NCBI GenBank assembly: GCA_964450755.1
Contig: CAYVDJ010000045.1
Location: forward strand, 1-27,644
Reading direction: 5' to 3'
DNA from: JAADDG01 sp964450755
GTDB lineage: Bacteria > Campylobacterota > Campylobacteria > Campylobacterales > JAADDG01
Length of the DNA: 27,644 bases
Shown here: positions 14,719 through 23,022 of the stretch, in pieces
Numbering within the stretch: position 1 is the stretch's first letter
Layout: each line of letters opens with the position of its first letter
The notes under the pieces: generated by a model
What the model was told of the DNA's origin: nothing
Database searches by the model: none
What the model saw: the letters and a program-made list of their open reading frames with translations, nothing else
Position numbers and translations under genes: made by a program

Positions 14719-15744
14719 TTATTGCCATACTCCCTGTATCCTATATCCGCAGTAGGGGCATGTTCCGCCAATATCAAGTTTATTTATAACAAATTGTCCT
14801 AGATGTCCTCGTCTGTCTATAACTATTTCATTGCATTTTGGACAGTAGGTTGACTCATGTATTTTATCATTTATATTTCCTACATACACATAGTAAAGTC
14901 CGGCTTCTTTTCCTGCCTCATAAGCTCTTGTCAATGTTGAAGGGGGAGTGGGAGGAGTGTCTTTCATCTTGTATTGGGGATAAAAAGCCGAAACATGCCA
15001 AGGTATTGATTTGTCGATATCGGCTATGAATTGTGCCATCTTTTTTATCTCTTCATCCGAATCATTGTGAGAGGGGATCAAAAGAGTTGTTATCTCTATC
15101 CATATTCCTTTGCTGTGGGCATATTTGATACACTCAAGTACCGGTTTTAGTCTTGCAGCGCAAATATCCTGATAAAATTTGTCGTTAAATGATTTTAGAT
15201 CTATATTCATAGCATCAAGATAGGGTGCTATCGTGTCTATGGCTTTGTGGGTTTCATATCCGCTTGTAACAAAAATATTTTTCAGTCCTTTCTGATGAGC
15301 CAGTTTTGCCGTATCGTATGCGTATTCAAAAAAGACCGCAGGTTCATTATAAGTATAAGCAATTGACGGAGAGTCGTACTCTTTTGCAGTTTCCACTATC
15401 TTTTGCGGTGGTAAATTTGTACCTGCCACTCTAAAGTTATGTTCTTTTGGATATTGGGATATATCGGCATTTTGACAAAATTTACAGGAAAAATTGCATC
15501 CTACGGTTCCTACCGATAAAACTTTTGAAGAGGGTAGAAAGTGAAAGAGTGGTTTTTTCTCTATCGGATCGATATTGAAAGCGGCTGCCAAAGAGTATGT
15601 TAAAAGTCGAAGTTTGGAATTTTCTACTTTTCGTACTCCGCAGATACCGTATTCTCCCTCTTTTAATTTACATCTTTGAGAGCATGCTTCACAAAGTATC
15701 CTTCCATCATCAAGTTTTTTTGATAACCATGCAACAGCTGACAT
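14719..15744 (-). CDS. amrS: AmmeMemoRadiSam system radical SAM enzyme AmrS
   Basis: This 341-residue protein matches the AmrS family, the radical SAM partner of AMMECR1 and Memo proteins. The biochemical role of that set is not settled. The radical SAM cluster motif is CNFSCKFCQN, with Cys83, Cys87 and Cys90. An N-terminal cysteine group (18, 21, 25, 35) and a C-terminal CPKC...CPYCG pair (301/304, 329/332) are typical extra metal-binding sites. The PSIAYTYNEPAVFFEYAYD and MNIDLKSFND segments are also characteristic. Neither AMMECR1 nor Memo is encoded in the window. An AAGGAGGG site precedes the ATG, and an extended -10 (TGCTATAAT) lies 32 bases upstream. It is divergent from hemH. Confidence 0.93.
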   Translation of the reverse strand: MSAVAWLSKKLDDGRILCEACSQRCKLKEGEYGICGVRKVENSKLRLLTYSLAAAFNIDPIEKKPLFHFLPSSKVLSVGTVGCNFSCKFCQNADISQYPKEHNFRVAGTNLPPQKIVETAKEYDSPSIAYTYNEPAVFFEYAYDTAKLAHQKGLKNIFVTSGYETHKAIDTIAPYLDAMNIDLKSFNDKFYQDICAARLKPVLECIKYAHSKGIWIEITTLLIPSHNDSDEEIKKMAQFIADIDKSIPWHVSAFYPQYKMKDTPPTPPSTLTRAYEAGKEAGLYYVYVGNINDKIHESTYCPKCNEIVIDRRGHLGQFVINKLDIGGTCPYCGYRIQGVWQ

Positions 15745-15775
15745 AAATCCCTCCTTTTTAGCTAATTTTTTTAAT

Positions 15776-15784
15776 ATTATAGCA
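15776..15784 (-). promoter_or_regulatory. Extended -10 promoter for amrS
   Basis: On the minus strand the sequence reads TGCTATAAT, a perfect extended -10. Transcription would start near 15769, giving a leader of about 25 bases. No -35 is evident. Confidence 0.55.
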
Positions 15785-15840
15785 CTATTAAATAAATGAT
15801 TAATGGTAATTATGTTTTAATTATCTACTTTATTGATCTT

Positions 15841-15845
15841 AGGAG
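15841..15845 (+). promoter_or_regulatory. SD that fixes the TTG start of hemH
   Basis: AGGAG lies six bases before TTG 15852-15854. The first in-frame ATG downstream would remove the start of the conserved LLLLNMGGP strand, so the TTG is preferred. Confidence 0.75.
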
Positions 15846-15851
15846 ATAAAT

Positions 15852-16793
15852 TTGTCCAAAAAAGCGCTGTTGTTACTCAATATGGGGGGTCCTCATAATT
15901 TGGAGGAAGTGGAAACCTTTTTAAAGAATATGTTTAATGATCAAAGAATTCTTACTATGCCCTCTTTTTTTAGAAAAATAATAGGAGCCATGATCGTACA
16001 AAGCAGGAAAAAAGAGGCGAGGAAGAATTATGAGGCTATCGGAGGTAAATCACCTATTATTGAACATTCCAAAGAACTTACGGAAAAGATTTCAAATCAT
16101 TTAAAAGATATTGAGATATATTATGTTATGCGCTATACACCTCCTTACTCTTTTGATATTTTGAAAAATTTGCAAAAAAATGCAGTGGAAGAGATATTTT
16201 TACTTCCTTTGTATCCTCACTTTTCCACAACAACAACGGCTTCATCTTTTGACGATATAAATGACTCTTTGAAAGCTTTAAACTATAATCCGAAAGTGAA
16301 AAAAATTACAAGTTTTTATGATCATATCGGTTATAATATTGCTGTTGTAGAGAAAATAAAAGAGGTTTTGAAAGGTAAAAAGTCAGAAGAGTTTGATCTT
16401 GTTTTTTCTGCTCACGGGATTCCACAAAAGATGATAGAAGAGGGTGATCCCTATCAAACCCAGATAGAGAGAAATGTAAGGATACTAAAAGGGCTTTTGA
16501 TAAAATCCAATATAAAATTTAACAATATCCATTTGGCATATCAGTCAAAAGTGGGACCGCTTAAATGGCTCTCTCCTTCATTACAGGAGAAATTAAAGGA
16601 GATAGAGAATAAAAAAGTTGTTATCTATCCGATATCTTTTACTTTGGACAACTCCGAAACCGATTTTGAGCTTTCGATAGAGTATAAAGAGAAAGCCAAA
16701 GAGATGGGATTTGAAGAGTATATTGTAAGCAGATGTGTAAATAACAGTGACCTTTTTGTCAAAAGTCTGATAGATATTTATAAAAATACTTAA
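15852..16793 (+). CDS. hemH: Ferrochelatase
   Basis: HemH inserts iron into protoporphyrin IX, the last step of protoheme synthesis, at the inner face of the membrane. The 313-residue product begins with LLLLNMGGP. It has the catalytic-site segment FSAHGIPQKMIEEGDPY (His188), the YQSKVGPLKWLSPSL stretch, and the second active-site region YPISFTLDNSETDFEL (Glu269). These correspond to the HGIP, QSRFG and ET-LEE regions of bacterial ferrochelatases. Translation starts at TTG. rnz follows after five bases with no good ribosome binding site of its own, so the two are likely coupled. The divergent gap to amrS (about 107 bases) should hold the hemH promoter, but I could not pick a convincing -10. 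Confidence 0.95.
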   Translation: MSKKALLLLNMGGPHNLEEVETFLKNMFNDQRILTMPSFFRKIIGAMIVQSRKKEARKNYEAIGGKSPIIEHSKELTEKISNHLKDIEIYYVMRYTPPYSFDILKNLQKNAVEEIFLLPLYPHFSTTTTASSFDDINDSLKALNYNPKVKKITSFYDHIGYNIAVVEKIKEVLKGKKSEEFDLVFSAHGIPQKMIEEGDPYQTQIERNVRILKGLLIKSNIKFNNIHLAYQSKVGPLKWLSPSLQEKLKEIENKKVVIYPISFTLDNSETDFELSIEYKEKAKEMGFEEYIVSRCVNNSDLFVKSLIDIYKNT

Positions 16794-16798
16794 AACTT

Positions 16799-17764
16799 AT
16801 GGAAATTATATTTTTAGGCACATCAGCCGGTAAACCGACACTTGAGAGAAATGTTTCCGGTATTGCTCTTAGGATAGAGCAGTCTTCATGGTGGTATCTT
16901 TTTGACTGTGGTGAAGCCACTCAGCACAGGATCATGCAAAGCAGCCTCTCTATGGGAAAACTTAAAAAGATTTTTATAACCCATTTTCACGGAGATCACT
17001 TTTTTGGACTGCCCGGACTTTTGAGTACGAGAAAGATGGACTGTATAACGACACCTTTGGAGATTTATGCTCCAAAAGGGATAAAGAAATTTATGTCTGT
17101 TGTAAAAGAAGTTGCAAAGATGAATCTCTCTTTTGACCTTAAAATTATCGAGATAGAGGAGGGGGCAAAATATGAAGATGAGATTTTTGAGATAGAGGTT
17201 GTAAAGCTTGATCACAGTATCGAAAGTTATGCCTATGTTTTAAAAGAGCGTCCAAAAAGTGCAAAACTGAATGAAGAAGCATTAAGAGAGTTTGGTTTAA
17301 AACCTTCCAAACTTTACGGAGAGTTGAAAAAGGGTAAAAAGGTTGTTTTGGAAGACGGCAGAGTGATAGACGGCAAAGACTATCTTCTTGATCCGACAGA
17401 GGGCAGAGTGATCATCATAGCCGGAGACAATGCCGATCCCTCTTTGTTGGAAAGGTGGATGAAAAAGGCTGATCTTTTGATACATGAGAGTACTTTTACC
17501 CAAGATGTTTTTGATAATCTTCCTGTAAAACTAAAACATACTACTGCCAAATCTTTGGGTTTTTGGGCGCAAAAAGCCAAAGTCAAAAACCTGATAGCCA
17601 CTCATATAAGTGCCAGATACTCTCCTTTTAAAAGTGACAAAGAACTTAGTATCTTTGATATGGAGAGAGAGTTAAAAGAGTATTTTAAAGGAAAGGTTTT
17701 TATAGCCAAAGATCTTGATACTTTTTATCTAAACAGAGATAAAGAGCTTATGCTTTTGAAGTGA
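16799..17764 (+). CDS. rnz: Ribonuclease Z (tRNA 3' processing endonuclease)
   Basis: RNase Z is a metallo-beta-lactamase-fold endonuclease that trims the 3' ends of tRNA precursors. The N-terminus (MEIIFLGTSAGKPT) and the zinc motif THFHGDHFFGLPGLL (His62, His64, Asp66, His67) are diagnostic. The later ligands are visible as LDHSIESYAY, AGDNADP, and HESTF followed by ATHISARYSP. The stretch between residues 150 and 200 contains the RPKSAKLNEEAL and GxLKKG-type region characteristic of RNase Z rather than other MBL enzymes. At 321 residues it is of usual length. It ends in a strong inverted repeat shared with convergent glgB. Confidence 0.95.
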   Translation: MEIIFLGTSAGKPTLERNVSGIALRIEQSSWWYLFDCGEATQHRIMQSSLSMGKLKKIFITHFHGDHFFGLPGLLSTRKMDCITTPLEIYAPKGIKKFMSVVKEVAKMNLSFDLKIIEIEEGAKYEDEIFEIEVVKLDHSIESYAYVLKERPKSAKLNEEALREFGLKPSKLYGELKKGKKVVLEDGRVIDGKDYLLDPTEGRVIIIAGDNADPSLLERWMKKADLLIHESTFTQDVFDNLPVKLKHTTAKSLGFWAQKAKVKNLIATHISARYSPFKSDKELSIFDMERELKEYFKGKVFIAKDLDTFYLNRDKELMLLK

Positions 17765-17773
17765 TATAAAATC

Positions 17774-17790
17774 CTGTAACGGAAGTACGA
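17774..17790 (+). repeat. 17-base motif CTGTAWCGGARGTACGA, copy 1
   Basis: This copy reads CTGTAACGGAAGTACGA and overlaps the first arm of the hairpin between rnz and glgB. A copy differing at two positions lies at 21331-21347, on the other side of the glgAB operon and in the same orientation. Confidence 0.5.
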
Positions 17791-17821
17791 TTTTGTTATA
17801 GGATATGACAAAATCGTACTT
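17783..17821. terminator. Inverted repeat between convergent rnz and glgB
   Basis: AAGTACGATTTTGT (17783-17796) pairs perfectly with ACAAAATCGTACTT (17808-17821) over 14 bp with an 11-base loop. On the plus strand it is followed by an AT-rich tract with a T6 run ten bases later; on the minus strand no U-run follows. It probably ends both transcripts, rnz more convincingly than glgB. Confidence 0.75.
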
Positions 17822-17829
17822 ATTTAAGA

Positions 17830-19740
17830 TTATTTTTTCAAATACAAAACACCAAGAGGCGGCAGTGTGAGATTGAGTGAATACTCTTTGCCGTGCATTG
17901 GTATTTTATCCGCTTTTTTGCCTCCCATGTTTCCGATATTTCTTCCGCCGTAGGCTGATGAATCGGAGTTGAATATCTCCTTGTACATTCCCTCTTCATT
18001 AACGCCGACTTTGTAATCAATCCTTTCTACGGGAGAGAAATTGCAAACGATTACGATACTCTCTTTATCACTTTTTCTCATGAAACTTATTATATTGTTT
18101 TGATGATCGGTATAATCTATCCATTCAAAGCCTTTTCTGTCTATATCATACAGATACAGAGCCTCTTCATCCTGATAGAGTCTGTTTAGATCTTTTATCA
18201 GTTTTTGGACTCCTCTGTGAAGGGGATAATCCAAAACATTCCAGTCAAGACTCTGTTTATAGTTCCATTCGGCAAACTGTGCGATTTCACCGCCCATAAA
18301 AAGAAGTTTTTTGCCCGGATGTGCGGTCATATAGGCAAACAAAGCTCTTAGATTTGCAAATTTGTCATCATAAAGTCCCGGCATTTTGTTGATGAGAGAG
18401 CCTTTCATGTGAACTACTTCATCATGACTCAGTGGCAGCAAAAAGTTTTCGTCAAACGCATACCAGATCGTAAAAGTGAGTCTGTCATGGTGAAACTGTC
18501 TGTAAATGGGGTCTTTTTTGAAGTAGCTTAGTGTATCGTGCATCCAGCCCATATTCCATTTAAATTCAAAACCGAGTCCGCCCATGTAGGGAGGTTTTGT
18601 TACCATAGGCCATGCAGTTGACTCTTCGGCGATACTGACTATATCGTTAAATTTTGTGTACATGGATGTATTTAACTCTTTTAGAAACTCTATCGCTTCA
18701 AGATTTTCATTGCCACCGTATTTGTTGGGTATCCACTCTCCCTCTTTTCTTGCGTAGTTTAGATAGAGCATTGAAGCTACCGCATCGACTCTTATCCCGT
18801 CGATATGATATTTTTCCAGCCAAAACAGAGCATTGCTTATAAGAAATGCTTTAACTTCGTTTCTGCCGTAGTTAAAGATAATGCTGCCCCATTCGGGATG
18901 ATAACCCTGTCTTGGGTCTTCATGTTCATAAAGTGCGGTTCCGTCAAAATTGATAAGACCGTGCATATCCACCGCAAAGTGAGAAGGCACCCAGTCCATG
19001 ATAACACCTATGCCGTTTTTGTGCATCGTATCTACAAAATACATAAAATCTTCAGGTTCTCCAAATCTTGCAGTCGGTGCATAATATCCCGTTACCTGAT
19101 AACCCCATGAACCCTCAAACGGATGTTCGGTAACAGGCAGAAGTTCTACATGGGTATAGTTCATCTCTTTTAGATACTCTGCAAGTTCATCTGCCAGTTC
19201 TCTGTAGGTCAGATATCTGTTTTTCTCTTCTACTTTTCTTCGCCATGATCCAAGATGAACTTCATAGATGGATATAGGGGCATTTAGGGCATTGTGTTTA
19301 TGCCTCTTTTTCATCCATTTCTCATCTTTCCATCGATAATTTTCTATATTCCATATTCTTGTGGCGGATTTTGGAGGAGTTTCCCAGTAAAAGCCGTAAG
19401 GATCGCTTTTGTCATGAACGATATTGTGAAATTTTGATCTTATGTGGTATTTGTAGGTAAGTCCCTGTTTTACTCCCTCTATGAATCCTTCCCAGATGCC
19501 TGATTCATCTTCCCGCAGTTTCAAAGGATGAGAGTCGGTATCGTAGTTGTTGAAATCTCCTCTTACACTGACACTTTTGGCGTTAGGTGCCCATACGGAA
19601 AAATAGACTCCCTCTTTATTGTCGTTTTTTACGATATGGGCTCCGAATTTTTTATAAAGCTCCGTATGTTTTCCCTCTTTGAAAAGATAGATGTCATAGT
19701 CGGTAAAGAGGCTGAAATCGTGATGGATTGGATATTTCAT
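17830..19740 (-). CDS. glgB: 1,4-alpha-glucan branching enzyme
   Basis: GlgB introduces alpha-1,6 branches into glycogen. The 636-residue protein begins close to the CBM48 (N2) domain (YFSVWAPNAKSVSVRGDFN) and lacks the extra N1 domain of E. coli GlgB, which is about 90 residues longer. The GH13 catalytic regions are present: IMDWVPSHF, GIRVDAVASMLY (nucleophile Asp319), SIAEESTAWP (acid/base Glu at 372-373), and LPLSHDEVVH (Asp440). The ATG lies nine bases after the glgA stop, and its AAGGA site overlaps that stop codon, so the two are translationally linked. glgC (ADP-glucose supply) and phosphorylase are not in the window. Confidence 0.96.
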   Translation of the reverse strand: MKYPIHHDFSLFTDYDIYLFKEGKHTELYKKFGAHIVKNDNKEGVYFSVWAPNAKSVSVRGDFNNYDTDSHPLKLREDESGIWEGFIEGVKQGLTYKYHIRSKFHNIVHDKSDPYGFYWETPPKSATRIWNIENYRWKDEKWMKKRHKHNALNAPISIYEVHLGSWRRKVEEKNRYLTYRELADELAEYLKEMNYTHVELLPVTEHPFEGSWGYQVTGYYAPTARFGEPEDFMYFVDTMHKNGIGVIMDWVPSHFAVDMHGLINFDGTALYEHEDPRQGYHPEWGSIIFNYGRNEVKAFLISNALFWLEKYHIDGIRVDAVASMLYLNYARKEGEWIPNKYGGNENLEAIEFLKELNTSMYTKFNDIVSIAEESTAWPMVTKPPYMGGLGFEFKWNMGWMHDTLSYFKKDPIYRQFHHDRLTFTIWYAFDENFLLPLSHDEVVHMKGSLINKMPGLYDDKFANLRALFAYMTAHPGKKLLFMGGEIAQFAEWNYKQSLDWNVLDYPLHRGVQKLIKDLNRLYQDEEALYLYDIDRKGFEWIDYTDHQNNIISFMRKSDKESIVIVCNFSPVERIDYKVGVNEEGMYKEIFNSDSSAYGGRNIGNMGGKKADKIPMHGKEYSLNLTLPPLGVLYLKK

Positions 19741-19749
19741 TATTTTTCC

Positions 19750-21240
19750 TTATTGATATTTTTTACATTTTCTTTTGGCTATGGCAAGGCGGTAAATATC
19801 CTCATAGGCTTTGGCTGAACTTTCCCAGTCAAATCTCTTTGCCATGGCATTTTGTATGAGGGTATCTATCGCATCTTTATCGTTATACCATGTATCTATT
19901 GCCCACTTGACAGTTCCCAAAAGCGCTCTGCCACTTGCTTCATAAAATTTAAATCCCGTTCCGCTTTTGCTGTATGGATCATAATTTTCTATCGTATCAT
20001 CAAGTCCTCCTACGGCTCTTACTATCGGTAGAGTTCCGTATCTGAGACTGTATATTTGGTTGAGTCCGCAAGGCTCGAACAAAGAGGGCATCAGAAAAAA
20101 GTCGCTACCGGCTTCTATCTTGTGGGAAAGAGCGTTGTCATATCCTATATGACAGGCAAATTTGTCTCTTTTCCAGTGTGCCACATGGTTAAACATATCT
20201 TCAGCCCAGCTTTCACCGCTTCCAAGCAGTACGATTTGAATATCCATCTCAAGCATACTCCAGATACTTTCGGCCAACAGTCCTATGCCTTTTTGTTCTG
20301 CCAGTCTTCCTACAAGTCCTATAACAGGAACATCATCTCTTTGGGGAAGTCCGAAATGTTTTTGAAGTTCTCTTTTACATACTTTTTTACCGCTTAGATC
20401 ATCGGCATCATAATTTTGGGCGATAAATTTATCAACGGCAGGAGACCACTCGTCATAATCGACACCGTTTAAAATACCGAAAAGTTTGTCATTGTGAGAT
20501 TGTATGATATGTTCAAGTCCCCAGCCAAATTCTGAAGTTTGGATTTCGTGCGCATATCTTTTGCTGACCGTAGTTAAAATATCACAATTTGCAATACCTC
20601 CTTTTAGGAGATTGACTCCGTCAAACTCTTCAAGCTCCTGCGGGGTGAAATGTTCCCATCCCACTCCCATTACATCCATCAGACCTTTATAAAATTTGCC
20701 TTGATGTTGAAGATTGTGAATTGTTAAAATACTTGCCGTATCTTCAAAATCACTGTCCCAAAGATAGCTGGTGTTTAAGAAAAGAGGAATTGCTGCCGTA
20801 TGCCAGTCGTTTGCGTGTATGACATCGGGTTTGAAACGAAGTTTTTTGGCAGTTTGCATTGCAGCTTTGCTTAGAAAAACATATCTGTTGTCATTATCGC
20901 CGTATGACAGATTGTTTTCGTCATAGAGTCCGGATCTTCCGAAAAATCCTTCATATTCTATAAAATAGACAGGAACATTGCATCCGGGTATTTTACCCTC
21001 AAATACCATACACCAAAGCTCACCCATTACCCCCATGGGAACACCAAGAGCGCCTTCAAGAGGTTTTAGGTTGTATTTTTCTTTATCGACTATATAGTAA
21101 CGAGGCATAACAACGATAACATTGTGTCCAAGTTTCTCCAAAGCTTTGGGCAATGCTCCCGCCACATCCGCAAGACCTCCCGTTTTGGCAAAAGGAACAA
21201 CCTCGGAAGCCACCAACATAATATTCAATTTATTACTCAT
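19750..21240 (-). CDS. glgA: Glycogen synthase (GT5)
   Basis: GlgA extends alpha-1,4-glucan from a nucleotide-activated glucose. The 496-residue protein has the N-terminal KTGGLADVAGALP motif (Lys19-Gly22, sugar-nucleotide binding), DVIHANDWHTAAIP, VGRLAEQKGIGL at the start of the second Rossmann domain, and the C-terminal FEPCGLNQIYSLRYGTLPIV and GGLDDTI motifs. This is the bacterial GT5 pattern. It is first in the glgAB operon, with a minus-strand extended -10 (TGCTAAAAT) about 36 bases upstream. The ribosome binding site is weak (AAAAGG at a long spacing). The C-terminus is short and basic (KRKCKKYQ). Confidence 0.96.
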   Translation of the reverse strand: MSNKLNIMLVASEVVPFAKTGGLADVAGALPKALEKLGHNVIVVMPRYYIVDKEKYNLKPLEGALGVPMGVMGELWCMVFEGKIPGCNVPVYFIEYEGFFGRSGLYDENNLSYGDNDNRYVFLSKAAMQTAKKLRFKPDVIHANDWHTAAIPLFLNTSYLWDSDFEDTASILTIHNLQHQGKFYKGLMDVMGVGWEHFTPQELEEFDGVNLLKGGIANCDILTTVSKRYAHEIQTSEFGWGLEHIIQSHNDKLFGILNGVDYDEWSPAVDKFIAQNYDADDLSGKKVCKRELQKHFGLPQRDDVPVIGLVGRLAEQKGIGLLAESIWSMLEMDIQIVLLGSGESWAEDMFNHVAHWKRDKFACHIGYDNALSHKIEAGSDFFLMPSLFEPCGLNQIYSLRYGTLPIVRAVGGLDDTIENYDPYSKSGTGFKFYEASGRALLGTVKWAIDTWYNDKDAIDTLIQNAMAKRFDWESSAKAYEDIYRLAIAKRKCKKYQ

Positions 21241-21275
21241 CTTAATAAAACCTTTTGATATATTTAATTATTTAA

Positions 21276-21284
21276 ATTTTAGCA
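21276..21284 (-). promoter_or_regulatory. Extended -10 promoter for glgA
   Basis: The minus strand reads TGCTAAAAT. A start near 21269 would give a leader of about 30 bases. The surrounding DNA is AT-rich with no visible -35. Confidence 0.5.
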
Positions 21285-21330
21285 TAATTTTTATGTGAAG
21301 GAGCTTTAACAAAAAGAAATAACAATTCAT

Positions 21331-21347
21331 CTGTATCGGAGGTACGA
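21331..21347 (+). repeat. 17-base motif CTGTAWCGGARGTACGA, copy 2
   Basis: This copy reads CTGTATCGGAGGTACGA, with two differences from the copy at 17774-17790. It overlaps the first arm of the hairpin downstream of the propeller gene. Confidence 0.5.
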
Positions 21348-21367
21348 CTGAAAAGCCGTACTTTCCG
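21337..21367 (-). terminator. Hairpin downstream of the TolB-like propeller gene
   Basis: CGGAGGTACGACT (21337-21349) and AGCCGTACTTTCCG (21354-21367) form an imperfect stem around GAAA. In the minus-strand RNA the central mismatch becomes a G-U pair, giving 8 uninterrupted pairs with a bulged extension. It begins four bases after the gene's stop. No immediate U-run follows, so terminator strength is uncertain. Confidence 0.55.
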
Positions 21368-21370
21368 GTT

Positions 21371-23008
21371 CTATTTTATTTTGAATGTCTCAAGAACCCG
21401 TGGTCCGTCGGGGGTTTTTTGTACCATGACAGGATATATGTCTTCTATGTTGTTATCTATCTCTATAACAAGAGAGAGTATCGTTCCGTAAGGTGCGCCG
21501 AGATCGGGATAGAGAGTTCTTGTTTTTATCAGGGTTGTTGCATTTGCGGGTAGTGTGTATGTGGTTGTATAGAGATTTGCGCTTTTTGAATAGGCTTTTA
21601 TCGTTGCCGTAACCACTTTGGAAGAGATGTTTAGAAACTGTATAAATGCTCTGTAACTGCTGTGTTTGGCAGATGAATCTTTATAAATGTGCGGGATGAT
21701 GATCTTGCCTTCTCCCTTTATACTTTCATCATTTTTATATACGGGCATAACCCTTTGACCGCTTGGTGATTTTTGAACTATTTGAGTGAAGATTTTGTTT
21801 GGATCCAGCGGTTTGTCTGCACAGGAGTACAAAAGAGTGATTCCAAATGATTCCAAAAGATTGGTTCCTTCCAAAGAGGCTTTGGATCGTATATCTTTTG
21901 CATAAATTACTGTTGAGTGGTTTTGTTTTAGATCTTTGTAGAGATCAAAGGGAGAATTGACATAATTTCCTTTTGAATCGTAAACGAGCGCTTTTATATT
22001 TACAGAGCATGAATCTATATTGAAAACTTTTATATATGTTCTGTAAGTTGAGGATGTATTCATATAGGGAGATGTATATCGCAAATAATCATTGCCTGAA
22101 CTTTCTACACTGCTCATATAAATATCTTCATTGTTTATTCCCGCTCTTTCATCAACCCATACGATTTTGCCGTCATAGATTTTTGCAAATGTCTGATCGG
22201 CTTTGTTGGTTGTAACCTGAACTGTTTTTTTGGTTTGTATATCATACAAAAAGATATCCCAGTTTCCGTTTTTGTTTGAATACCATACTATTTTGTTTCC
22301 GTAAATTTTGGGATTTCTCTCATCAAAAGAGTCATTTGTGATTTGGGTTGTCTTTTTTGTCTGTATATCGTACAAAAATATGTTACAGCCTGTTTCAGTG
22401 CAGTTTTGCCATACGATTTTATCTTCCCAGATGTCAGGGTGTGCCTGATTTGCAGAGGCTATCTTCAAAGTGGTTTCGGTTGAGAGATCGTACAGATATA
22501 GAGAATTTCCGTCATCCCATACAACTTTGTTTTTATAAACAGAGGGATTTTCATTCCAGTTTTGGGATGATTTTGGGATGATTTGGGTGATTGTTTTTTG
22601 GTCGGTATCAAACAGATAGATAGCCGAATCCTCCGCCCAAACAAGATGATTTTCATAAAGAGAATATCCGTTTACCATTTTGGATGTTATGAGTGTCTTT
22701 TCTTTCGTAACTAGATCATACATATAAAGAGCATATTTGTTTTTTTCGTTACTTTCATAAACTATTGTATCTCTGTAAATGATTGGATTTCCCTGATAAT
22801 CGGTGTCGGTTGTGATCTGAGTCTCTTCGCCTGTGCTTGTATCATAAAGATAAATATCAAAATTCTGGTTTCTGTAATCTTGATATACTATTTTGTCTTT
22901 ATAGATATCGGGTGAGTTTTGATTGGTGTTGTTTGTTGTGATTTGGGTGATGTTTTGTGCAAAAACAGGATATATAAATAAAAATATTATACCGATAATT
23001 TTTATCAT
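21371..23008 (-). CDS. Secreted TolB-like seven-bladed beta-propeller protein
   Basis: This is a 545-residue protein with a signal peptide (MIKIIGIIFLFIYPVFA) ahead of QNITQ. Residues 20-300 hold seven repeats of the type DIYLYDxxTxxxTQIT ... IYxxKIVWxD. The innermost strand motif is visible as IVYQD, IVYES, LVWAE, VVWDD, IVWQN, IVWYS and IVWVD. The N-terminal QITTN strand and the C-terminal DIYMSS strand would close the ring. The remaining 240 residues are beta-rich, with two similar halves (YRTYIKVFNID and YRAFIQFLNIS), and I do not recognise them. The start at 23008 is chosen because AGGAG lies seven bases upstream and the signal peptide begins there; the longer frame to 23089 overlaps tilS. 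It is last in the panC operon. Its location is outside the cytoplasm; function unknown. Confidence 0.85.
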   Translation of the reverse strand: MIKIIGIIFLFIYPVFAQNITQITTNNTNQNSPDIYKDKIVYQDYRNQNFDIYLYDTSTGEETQITTDTDYQGNPIIYRDTIVYESNEKNKYALYMYDLVTKEKTLITSKMVNGYSLYENHLVWAEDSAIYLFDTDQKTITQIIPKSSQNWNENPSVYKNKVVWDDGNSLYLYDLSTETTLKIASANQAHPDIWEDKIVWQNCTETGCNIFLYDIQTKKTTQITNDSFDERNPKIYGNKIVWYSNKNGNWDIFLYDIQTKKTVQVTTNKADQTFAKIYDGKIVWVDERAGINNEDIYMSSVESSGNDYLRYTSPYMNTSSTYRTYIKVFNIDSCSVNIKALVYDSKGNYVNSPFDLYKDLKQNHSTVIYAKDIRSKASLEGTNLLESFGITLLYSCADKPLDPNKIFTQIVQKSPSGQRVMPVYKNDESIKGEGKIIIPHIYKDSSAKHSSYRAFIQFLNISSKVVTATIKAYSKSANLYTTTYTLPANATTLIKTRTLYPDLGAPYGTILSLVIEIDNNIEDIYPVMVQKTPDGPRVLETFKIK

Positions 23009-23015
23009 AATCTGT

Positions 23016-23020
23016 CTCCT
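23016..23020 (-). promoter_or_regulatory. SD that fixes the start of the propeller gene
   Basis: AGGAG on the minus strand lies seven bases before the ATG at 23006-23008, directly ahead of a clear signal peptide, and decides against the upstream in-frame ATG at 23089. Confidence 0.75.
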
Positions 23021-23022
23021 TT

